Shown: positions 1 through 4,093 of the stretch, piece by piece
How the letters are laid out: every line of letters begins with the position of its first letter
Numbering within the stretch: position 1 is the first letter of the stretch
Origin: Deltaproteobacteria bacterium
GTDB lineage: Bacteria; Desulfobacterota_E; Deferrimicrobia; Deferrimicrobiales; Deferrimicrobiaceae
NCBI GenBank assembly: GCA_023489025.1
Contig: JAMDCN010000133.1
Location: forward strand, 1 to 5,299
DNA: 5,299 nucleotides
Direction: 5' to 3'
The notes under the pieces: model-generated
What the model was told of the DNA's origin: nothing
Databases searched by the model: none
What the model saw: the letters and a program-made list of their open reading frames with translations, nothing else
Translations under genes and position numbers: made by a program

Positions 1-89
1 GATGTCGGAATCCCGTTGAGCGTATGCCTTCTTCAATCCTTCCATGTCGAGTTTTTTCATTTGAAGCATCGCCTTCATGACTCTTTGCG
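1..89. repeat. 89-bp inverted repeat, arm 1 (antisense copy of VOC gene 3' end)
   Basis: Positions 1-89 are the exact reverse complement of 1013-1101, which encodes the C-terminal part of the VOC protein from about codon 136. Identity stops at 89/1013, and on the other side the window itself begins, so the true repeat may be longer. The next bases are the SRPBCC reading frame, so this arm is a fragment fused head-on to a truncated gene. It could be a real inverted duplication or an assembly or amplification chimera. Confidence 0.93.
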
Positions 90-485
90 CTGATCAACGA
101 TTTGCACGCCTGGGGCGCCTGGTCACCCTTCGAAAAGAAGGACCCCGCGATGAAGAGGACCCTCAGCGGCGCCCCAAACGGCAAGGGCGCCGTTTACGAG
201 TGGGAAGGGAACAAGGAAATCGGCAAGGGGCGTATGGAGATCACGGAGACCTCTCCGCCTTCCAGGGTGTCGATCCGACTGGACTTCGTCAAGCCCTTTG
301 AAGCCCACAACGTCGTGGACTTCACCCTGGTACCCCGAGGCGACGTCACCAACGTCACCTGGGCCATACACGGTCCCAGTCCCTTCCTCTCCAGGGTCAT
401 CGGCGTCTTCTGCAATATGGACCGGATGATCGGAAAGGACTTCGAGGCCGGCCTTTCCGCCCTGAAGACCATCGGCGAGAAGTGA
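81..485 (+). pseudogene. SRPBCC (polyketide cyclase/START-like) family protein, N-terminus lost
   Basis: The frame reads LFALINDLHAWGAWSPFEKK, then a glycine-rich turn (NGKGAVYEWEGNKEIGKGRM) and ends with MDRMIGKDFEAGLSALK. This is the familiar pattern of small SRPBCC proteins, a helix-grip fold that binds hydrophobic ligands; no substrate can be named. Full-length relatives have roughly 40-50 more N-terminal residues, often with a signal or membrane segment. Here an in-frame TGA at 78-80 and the antisense VOC fragment replace them. The first possible starts (TTG at 102, or ATG at 150 inside the domain) have no good ribosome site, so I treat it as a 5'-truncated gene. It ends with TGA at 483-485. 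A VOC-family gene follows after 121 bp, a common pairing of small ligand-binding proteins. The truncation may be an assembly artefact, and the native gene may be intact. Confidence 0.8.
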
Positions 486-595
486 GCGGAGGAGGCATTC
501 CCGGCCTTTGCGGCATCGAACCGGGCCGGCCCGCGATGACCGGGGCGATCGTCAACCAGTGCTGAATTCGCAAGGTCGTGTTTCGAGCAACTACG

Positions 596-601
596 AAGGA
601 G
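596..601 (+). promoter_or_regulatory. Ribosome binding site of the VOC gene
   Basis: AAGGAG lies 5 nt before ATG 607. It decides the start of the interrupted VOC gene and shows that translation was set to begin upstream of the amber codon. Confidence 0.8.
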
Positions 602-606
602 ATCCC

Positions 607-1128
607 ATGCGGAAAATCACCCCGTTCCTGTAGTTCGACGACAATGCCGAAGAGGCGGTAAATTTCTATATCTCCATTTTCAACGGATCGAAGATCGTAC
701 ACGTCGCCCGGTATGGCGAAGCCGGGGCGGAGGTCTCCGGAAGACCGAAGGGATCCGTGATGACCGTGGCGTTCGAGCTTGAAGGACAGGAATTCATTGC
801 GTTGAACGGCGGTCCGATGTTCACTTTCTCGCCTGCCATATCCTTCGTCGTCAACTGCGTGACGCAGGAGGAATTGGACAAACTGTGGGAGAAGCTCTCC
901 GAGGGCGGGGAAATACAGGAATGCGGCTGGCTGAAGGACAAGTACGGCGTAACGTGGCAAATCGTTCCGACCGTCCTGGGCGAGCTGATGAGCGATCCCG
1001 ATCCCGTGAGGTCGCAAAGAGTCATGAAGGCGATGCTTCAAATGAAAAAACTCGACATGGAAGGATTGAAGAAGGCATACGCTCAACGGGATTCCGACAT
1101 CGGCGGTGATCGGGCGAAGTCGGCCTGA
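607..1128 (+). pseudogene. PhnB-like VOC (glyoxalase/3-demethylubiquinone methyltransferase-like) protein with in-frame amber stop
   Basis: ATG at 607 follows a strong AAGGAG (596-601) with 5-nt spacing, so this start is well supported. The product begins MRKITPFL, then TAG at 631-633, then [20 protein letters not shown]. PhnB-like VOC proteins have Trp here ([12 protein letters not shown]), so one G-to-A change (TGG to TAG) explains the break. Without the stop it would be a 173-residue, family-typical protein with the [11 protein letters not shown] and [16 protein letters not shown] motifs. The remaining frame to TGA at 1126-1128 is undamaged, pointing to a very recent mutation or a base-call error. 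Internal ATG 757 could only make a 123-residue product lacking the first beta-strands. VOC proteins of this group have no settled enzymatic role. TAG is a genuine stop in higA and hicB here, so recoding is not supported. Confidence 0.85.
1013..1101. repeat. 89-bp inverted repeat, arm 2 (inside VOC gene)
   Basis: This is the native copy within the VOC coding frame (codons about 136-165). Its reverse complement forms the left edge of the window. Confidence 0.93.
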
Positions 1129-1179
1129 CGGCCGGAACGTTCCGATGCGAACCGCCGAAACGAATCACTGATTCACCCC

Positions 1180-1228
1180 GGCGATACCGGTGCCGTTGAT
1201 ATCGATTTCGTCAACGGTACCGGTCGCC
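1180..1228. repeat. Imperfect inverted repeat (potential hairpin)
   Basis: Arms 1180-1199 and 1211-1228 share GGCG, ACCGGT and CCGTTGA elements. ACCGGTGCCGTTGA pairs with TCAACGGTACCGGT with one mismatch, plus a GGCG/CGCC extension across a 2-nt bulge, around an 11-nt loop. No T-run follows, so it is not a standard Rho-independent terminator. It lies between the VOC gene and the broken tag gene, near where the tag homology begins. Confidence 0.6.
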
Positions 1229-1239
1229 GCGCCTCGCGA

Positions 1240-1422
1240 AACACAACGGGAATTCCTGACGGCACGCCGGTAACGGACACCATGAGCCGCGACCTCAAAC
1301 GGCGCGGTTTCCGCTTCGTGGGCAGCACCATCTGCTACGCCCACATGCAGGCGGCCGGCATGGTGAACGACCACACGGTGGATTGTTTCCGCTGGCGGGA
1401 GGTGGGAACGAGGAAAACATGA
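1240..1422 (+). pseudogene. tag: 3-methyladenine DNA glycosylase I (Tag), C-terminal fragment
   Basis: The frame reads GTPVTDTMSRDLKRRGF, then FVGSTICYAHMQAAGMVNDH, then TVDCFRWREV, and ends with TGA at 1420-1422. This is the conserved C-terminal third of Tag, which excises 3-methyladenine from alkylated DNA. The DHTVDC stretch carries the two C-terminal zinc ligands of the family (His and Cys four residues apart). The N-terminal zinc ligands, the catalytic glutamate region and most of the helix-hairpin-helix are absent: upstream of about 1240 the frame no longer resembles Tag and there is no start codon. About 60 of the usual 185-195 residues remain, so it cannot be active. The exact left boundary is an estimate. 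Confidence 0.85.
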
Positions 1423-1456
1423 GCCATACGGGTAGGCACTCATCATTCATCCCGTG

Positions 1457-1723
1457 TTACGGCAGATTTTTCCGGTGCGCCGAAAGTCCGTCCACCCCTG
1501 CCCGCCACGCCGCCAGCATCCCCTCTCCGACAGGGACGAACCCGGGATGATCGACCATGTAACGCCCCACTTCGTTCCGCATCCCGTCGACCGCATCCAC
1601 AACGCGGTCGATGATCTCGCGCGCCTTCGCCGGCGGAATCCAAAGGTGGACAACGGCGAACTTCTCGATCGTCTTCCGGGGCCACCATATCTTCCGTCCC
1701 TCGATACAAATAAATCCCGGCCG
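1457..1723 (-). pseudogene. HipA-like kinase toxin, C-terminal fragment
   Basis: On the - strand an open stretch after an in-frame TAA (1724-1726) reads FICIEGRKIWWPRKTIEKF, then WIPPAKAREIIDRVVDAV, then MLAAWRAGVDGL, ending with TAA at 1457-1459. The order (a strand ending in GRK, a WxRKTIEKF helix, an AKAREIIDRVV helix and a final amphipathic helix) resembles the C-terminus of HipA-family Ser/Thr kinase toxins. The kinase core and any HipB partner are missing and there is no start codon. Two overlapping frames (1443-1802 and 1447-1818) are also open but look random and arginine-rich. The stub faces the tag remnant with 34 bp between, so this spot is a junction of two broken genes. Assignment is by motif impression only. 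Confidence 0.45.
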
Positions 1724-1857
1724 TTATTGCGATGGCGCCCTTCAAGTTGTTCATTGTAGGGTACCCAGGGAGTGAATCGCCCCAAATCATGTCGATCGGC
1801 ATTCAATTTTGACTCCACCGGACTGCCTGGCTGCGTCGCAGTCAGCCCGACCGGCCC

Positions 1858-2262
1858 TTAGCCGCTTTTCGGCGAAGCATGGGAGTTCGTCTTGAGCCAT
1901 CGCGCAAGTTCCCCCTCCTCCAGTTCGTTCGCCGCAAGGCGAAGCATTATGTCTGCCGCGTCCACCTCCGACGCGGCCAGGTAATGCCCGTTGATCTCCA
2001 GGAACACGTACATCACCATCAAGGCCAACCGCTTGTTGCCATCGATGAAGGGATGGTTCCTGATGATCCCGTCACCGTACCCGGCGGCAAGCTCAAACAA
2101 GGACGGGGATGCGCCGTATACACGTTTGTTCCGGGGACGCGCCAACGCGGATGACAAGAGGCCTTCGTCGCGGATTCCGGCCCTTCCTCCGTGCTCCGCG
2201 ACGAGCTCCGCGTGCATCGCCCGAACGGCCGCCTCCGGAACCCAGCGGATGCGCCCCCTCAC
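1858..2262 (-). CDS. doc: Doc-type (death-on-curing, Fic fold) toxin
   Basis: A 134-residue protein with the Fic/Doc active-site loop HPFIDGNKR at residues 70-78 (His70, Asp74, Asn76, Lys77, Arg78), followed by the helix LALMVMYVFLEING. It starts with WVPEAAVRAMHAELVAEHGG, typical of the death-on-curing subfamily. In that family Doc phosphorylates EF-Tu with ATP and halts translation; all motif residues are present, so I expect activity. The start is GTG at 2262, overlapping the antitoxin TGA in a GTGA (2259-2262), which implies translational coupling with the antitoxin made first. Length matches the family (about 120-135). The partner is AbrB-like rather than Phd. The stop is TAA at 1858-1860. 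Downstream there are short alternative hairpins (GACTGC/GCAGTC around 1821-1845) but no T-run, so a terminator is not clear. Confidence 0.93.
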   Translation of the reverse strand: MRGRIRWVPEAAVRAMHAELVAEHGGRAGIRDEGLLSSALARPRNKRVYGASPSLFELAAGYGDGIIRNHPFIDGNKRLALMVMYVFLEINGHYLAASEVDAADIMLRLAANELEEGELARWLKTNSHASPKSG

Positions 2263-2483
2263 TTAGCGAGCCGTCGCAGCGCGTTGCGGTAGCGACCCCG
2301 GCCCCTCTCGAATGCTTTCATGGCCGCGTCAAACTCCGGATCGTAAGGAGACAGCTGGATGCCGTCGAGGGTCTCCGTCACAGAGAGACTGTCCCCCTCC
2401 TTGACGCGCAGGCGGGCAGCCACCTCGGCGGGCAGGATCGCACCGAGGGAGTTGCCGACCTTCCGGACCTTCACCTTTATCAT
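2259..2483 (-). CDS. AbrB/MazE-type antitoxin of the Doc toxin
   Basis: A 74-residue protein. The N-terminal VRKVGNSLGAILPAEV (residues 6-21) and LRVKEGDSLSV (25-35) are hallmarks of the SpoVT/AbrB swapped-hairpin DNA-binding domain found in addiction-module antidotes. The basic C-terminal half (about 48-74, including FDAAMKAFERGRGRYR) is where such antitoxins bind and neutralise the toxin. ATG at 2483 is preceded by AAGGGG (2491-2496 on the top strand) at 7-nt spacing, a good ribosome site. It is first in a two-gene operon overlapping doc by 4 bp. A 17-bp imperfect palindrome just upstream (2500-2516) is a plausible autoregulatory operator. Confidence 0.9.
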   Translation of the reverse strand: MIKVKVRKVGNSLGAILPAEVAARLRVKEGDSLSVTETLDGIQLSPYDPEFDAAMKAFERGRGRYRNALRRLAK

Positions 2484-2499
2484 CGTCGGTCCCCTTGAC

Positions 2500-2516
2500 G
2501 TAATAACTTATGTTAC
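2500..2516. promoter_or_regulatory. Palindromic operator candidate upstream of AbrB-Doc operon
   Basis: GTAATAACTTATGTTAC contains nested inverted repeats (GTAA/TTAC and TAAC/GTTA). It sits immediately upstream of the antitoxin ribosome site, as expected for autorepression by the AbrB-like protein. I see no strong -35/-10 pair; TTGCAA on the - strand near 2531-2536 is a weak -35 option. Confidence 0.45.
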
Positions 2517-2522
2517 AACTTC

Positions 2523-2543
2523 GCGGAAACTTGCAAAAGGGAT
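2523..2543 (+). repeat. 21-bp copy of the higB 3' coding end
   Basis: This 21-bp stretch equals the reverse complement of 3407-3427. In the intact gene the bases cover the end of RAETCKRD near the C-terminus of HigB. Here they are on the opposite strand and read AETCKRD before diverging into the 12-bp tandem repeat. It is either the relic of a second higB-like gene or a fragment moved by rearrangement across the island boundary. Confidence 0.7.
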
Positions 2544-2563
2544 CTCCTGCCGGATCTCCTGCC
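2540..2563. repeat. 12-bp tandem direct repeat (two copies)
   Basis: GGATCTCCTGCC occurs twice in tandem at 2540-2551 and 2552-2563, followed by a partial GGA. It begins at the last bases of the higB 3' end copy. Confidence 0.85.
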
Positions 2564-2822
2564 GGACCGCTTCCGAAAGGATTTCCGGCGTGTCCCGTTT
2601 GCTTTACATGGACACCTCATCGGGCCCCTCATTATTATTCAACCAGGGGAAGTCCAGAGATCGTCAATGGGAGTCTGCTATGTTCCGTGGTCTGGTGCGC
2701 GATGTCGAAGGTTGTCGGACCCACGGGCCGAAAAAACGAAAAAAGGGAACTTGGCGTTAGTCCGGATTCCCATCGAGCGGAAATGTCCGACTTCGCTCCT
2801 CGCATGATTTAACGCCCAACGC

Positions 2823-2913
2823 TTCGGAGCTACGGCGGACAGCCTTCACTGATGGCTTGCCAGCCGTAACTCCGAAATCCCGGATTCGCGCTTGCGATGA
2901 AGAGTGAAGGCTG
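2823..2913. repeat. Two interleaved inverted repeats (possible pseudoknot)
   Basis: Arm a TTCGGAGCTACGGC (2823-2836) pairs with a' GCCGTAACTCCGAA (2863-2876) with one mismatch. Arm b CAGCCTTCACT (2840-2850) pairs perfectly with b' AGTGAAGGCTG (2903-2913). The order a-b-a'-b' is the topology of a pseudoknot rather than two separate hairpins. It abuts, and overlaps by 2 bp, the CCA end of the tRNA-like 3' half. It would be the 3' flank of that tRNA on the - strand. Confidence 0.65.
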
Positions 2914-2964
2914 GCGCCGAAGGCGGGATTTGAACCCGCACGGGTTTCCCCACCACCCTCTCAA
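2912..2964 (-). tRNA. tRNA-Leu-like 3' half, copy A (partial; attachment-site remnant)
   Basis: Read on the - strand: an anticodon loop TTGAGAG (GAG anticodon), stem side GGTGG, a class II variable arm around TGGGGAAACCCGT, T-arm GCGGG-TTCAAAT-CCCGC, acceptor strand CTTCGGC, a discriminator G and encoded CCA. The 5' half (acceptor GCCGAAG, D-arm and 5' anticodon stem) is absent, so no functional tRNA forms. Discriminator G is atypical for leucine tRNAs (A73) and more like serine, so the acceptor has degenerated or came from another tRNA. A tRNA 3' half without its partner is the usual scar of tyrosine-recombinase integration. Confidence 0.75.
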
Positions 2965-3043
2965 GCAGCCTTACCACTAACAGGGCACTACAATCCTTTT
3001 GTTTATCGTATAGTTACAAGCATGCCAAAATTACACATTCCGT
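2939..3043. repeat. 105-bp direct repeat, copy A (attachment-site candidate)
   Basis: Identical to 5195-5299. The first 26 bp are tRNA-derived (variable arm to anticodon loop); the other 79 bp (2965-3043) are non-tRNA sequence shared by both copies, including an imperfect dyad TTGT...ACAA at 2999-3019. After 3043 the sequence is unique here, while the other copy runs to the window end. Confidence 0.93.
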
Positions 3044-3108
3044 AGATTCAGGGAGATTTCCGTAGGCTTCCCAGGATTTTGGACACAAATGGGACACTCG
3101 GGACCCGG

Positions 3109-3384
3109 CTAAGCGATCTTCACCTGAAGGCGCTTCCCCAGCGCCACGGCCACTTTCTCAAGCGTCGAGAGCTTGATGTCCTCGGCGTGGTTCTCGATCC
3201 GGGAGATTGCCGTCTTCTTGGTCTTCAGGCGGTTCGCCAGCTCTTCCTGGCTGAGCCCCGCCGCCTCGCGCACCTTCCGAAGCGTCGCGCCGATCTTGAA
3301 CTGCGCATATCCCTCGTCGAACCTATCGGCAAACTCCCGGTCCCGCCCCTTCCTCTCGGCAACGTACTTTTTCAGGTCACTCAT
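3109..3384 (-). CDS. higA: HigA-like XRE-family antitoxin
   Basis: A 91-residue protein with a central helix-turn-helix (about residues 37-75): LSQEELANRLKTKKTAISRI at 44-63 is the XRE/Cro signature, with the recognition helix at TKKTAISRIEN. The N-terminal segment DREFADRFDEGYAQFKIG is typical of antitoxins paired with Gp49-type RelE toxins. ATG at 3384 has GGAGG (3395-3399 on the top strand) 10 nt upstream, inside the toxin gene. It overlaps the toxin stop in ATGAGTGA (3377-3384), so the toxin gene is first, the usual higBA order. It should bind the toxin and repress the operon promoter. The stop is TAG at 3109-3111. Confidence 0.92.
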   Translation of the reverse strand: MSDLKKYVAERKGRDREFADRFDEGYAQFKIGATLRKVREAAGLSQEELANRLKTKKTAISRIENHAEDIKLSTLEKVAVALGKRLQVKIA

Positions 3385-3736
3385 GGCGCTTGTTCCTCCG
3401 TAGATAATCCCTTTTGCAAGTTTCCGCCCTCTCGATTTCCTTCACTGGCGTCTTCTGTGTCTTCTTCATGAACCCATGAGTGAGCACCAGCACCGAACCG
3501 CCGGCATGGAAGCAGAAAATCCGGTAATCGTTGGAACCGAACTGCACCCTGCACTCCCGGATGTCGTCGGAGCCGACCAGTTTCTTGAAATAGGTCGTTG
3601 GCAGGATGTCCAGTTCCTCCGCCACCATCAAGACCCACAGGACCTTCTGGGCAACCTTCCCCGGCAGCGAGTCGAGGAAATCCTTAACCGGAGTTTTCCC
3701 GTCCTCGGCCTGATAGAAACGGACAATCTTGCCCAT
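3377..3736 (-). CDS. higB: HigB-like toxin, RelE/ParE superfamily (phage Gp49-like)
   Basis: A 119-residue protein of the Gp49-like RelE/ParE branch: TPVKDFLDSLP (15-25), YFKKLVG (49-55), IRECRVQFGSNDYRIFCF (59-76) and LTHGFMKKTQKTP (85-97). The charged residues in these blocks are those expected of ribosome-dependent mRNA interferases that cut mRNA and stop growth. Length fits the family (about 110-120), and the partner antitoxin overlaps by 8 bp downstream. No Shine-Dalgarno sequence precedes ATG 3736, and a promoter (-35 TTGACC, -10 TAACTT) would start the transcript at this A, suggesting leaderless translation. The basic C-terminal tail (YLRRNKRHE) varies in the family. Its last coding bases recur at 2523-2543. 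Confidence 0.92.
   Translation of the reverse strand: MGKIVRFYQAEDGKTPVKDFLDSLPGKVAQKVLWVLMVAEELDILPTTYFKKLVGSDDIRECRVQFGSNDYRIFCFHAGGSVLVLTHGFMKKTQKTPVKEIERAETCKRDYLRRNKRHE
3407..3427 (-). repeat. 21-bp repeat, native copy in higB 3' end
   Basis: Reverse complement of 2523-2543; here it is part of the intact HigB reading frame (around residues 104-110). Confidence 0.7.
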
Positions 3737-3742
3737 GGGATA

Positions 3743-3771
3743 AAGTTAACTTACACGTTAACCATGGTCAA
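3743..3771 (-). promoter_or_regulatory. higBA promoter, probably leaderless
   Basis: On the - strand, -35 TTGACC (3771-3766), a 17-nt spacer, then -10 TAACTT (3748-3743). Standard spacing puts +1 at 3736, the A of the higB ATG. The -35 is near consensus, the -10 is weak. No ribosome site lies between -10 and ATG, which fits a leaderless mRNA. Confidence 0.5.
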
Positions 3772-3772
3772 C
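3745..3772. promoter_or_regulatory. HigA operator candidate (GTTAAC repeats)
   Basis: GTTAAC occurs at 3745-3750 and 3757-3762 with GTCAAC at 3767-3772, start-to-start 12 and 10 bp. The second and third form the near-palindrome GTTAACCATGGTCAAC (3757-3772). They overlap both the -35 and -10 of higBA, where an autorepressing XRE antitoxin would bind. Confidence 0.5.
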
Positions 3773-3815
3773 ACCTGCCGGGGAATAAACTTGCCACAAT
3801 CATGACTTGCCACCC

Positions 3816-3844
3816 TTGAATTATAGTACCGTCCTTCATACTAT
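3816..3844 (+). promoter_or_regulatory. hicAB promoter, probably leaderless
   Basis: -35 TTGAAT (3816-3821), 17-nt spacer, -10 TACTAT (3839-3844), with predicted +1 at 3851, the A of the hicA ATG. The 6 nt between -10 and ATG (CCTCCG) contain no Shine-Dalgarno sequence. Confidence 0.45.
3823..3844. promoter_or_regulatory. HicB operator candidate
   Basis: Perfect inverted repeat ATAGTA (3823-3828) / TACTAT (3839-3844) with a 10-nt spacer; the right arm is the proposed -10. The HicB here has a ribbon-helix-helix-like C-terminus that could bind such a dyad. Confidence 0.45.
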
Positions 3845-3850
3845 CCTCCG

Positions 3851-4093
3851 ATGACGGTGGCCGCAAAGATCCTCGGCAGGATGCGGAACAACCCGACCGG
3901 TTGGGGGATCGAGGACCTGAAAACCGTAGCGGGCCGATTCCATATCGAATATCGGCAGCCGGGGACAAGCCACGTTACGTTCCGACATCCCTCGGGAGCG
4001 AAGCTTACGGCCCCGGCGCGAAGACCGATCAAGCCGGTGCATGTTAAGAAATTTCTCGAACTGATCGATGAGGTGGCCCATGAAAAAGATTGA
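3851..4093 (+). CDS. hicA: HicA toxin (mRNA interferase)
   Basis: An 80-residue protein of the HicA/YcfA fold (dsRNA-binding-like). Its core GTSHVTFRHPSG (38-49) carries the conserved catalytic His41, and KPVHVKKFLELI (61-72) is the C-terminal helix. HicA cleaves mRNA independently of the ribosome until bound by HicB. All hallmark residues are present. It is slightly longer than the minimal 55-60-residue HicA because of an N-terminal MTVAAKILGRMRNNPTGWGI that sets up the first helix. ATG 3851 has no ribosome site; a promoter at 3816-3844 would make the message leaderless. It overlaps hicB by 14 bp from the preferred hicB start. The stop is TGA at 4091-4093. Confidence 0.93.
   Translation: MTVAAKILGRMRNNPTGWGIEDLKTVAGRFHIEYRQPGTSHVTFRHPSGAKLTAPARRPIKPVHVKKFLELIDEVAHEKD

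Larger units (their letters stand above)
2517..2911. other. Gene-poor stretch of mixed remnants
   Basis: I find no convincing gene in about 400 bp. Frames are open in places (for example 2359-2760 on the + strand), but their translations look random and extend the antisense of the antitoxin. The stretch holds a 21-bp copy of the 3' end of higB (2523-2543), a 12-bp tandem duplication (2540-2563), a GCCGGA/TCCGGC short hairpin (2561-2589), A-rich runs near 2730-2745, a 7-bp inverted repeat (GGCGTTA 2753-2759 with TAACGCC 2811-2817) and two interleaved inverted repeats (2823-2913). Confidence 0.6.

Noticed and set aside
631..633. Stop-codon reassignment (TAG read as an amino acid)
   Set aside because: higA and hicB end with TAG at the expected family length, so TAG works as stop here.
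397..1086. Long - strand open frame (229 codons) across the VOC gene
   Set aside because: It is antisense to the clear VOC and SRPBCC frames, has low-complexity His/Arg-rich content and no ribosome site.
2359..2760. + strand open frames from the antitoxin into the gene-poor stretch
   Set aside because: They begin antisense to the AbrB-type antitoxin, have no ribosome site, and the translations resemble nothing I know.
2753..2876. Integron attC site
   Set aside because: GCCCAAC at 2814-2820 fits an R'' box, and GGCGTTA/TAACGCC boxes form an inverted repeat, but no correctly ordered GTTRRRY partner closes an attC fold and no integron integrase is visible.
2912..3010. Complete tRNA gene at copy A using the D-arm-like GCC...GGC sequence
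   Set aside because: No 5' strand pairs with the acceptor CTTCGGC, and the bases before the anticodon loop (GCTGC) do not pair with GGTGG.
4068..4082. ATG 4068 as the hicB start (adds MRWP)
   Set aside because: It has a poor ribosome site, and family members begin at the MKK-YPF position; ATG 4080 is preferred.
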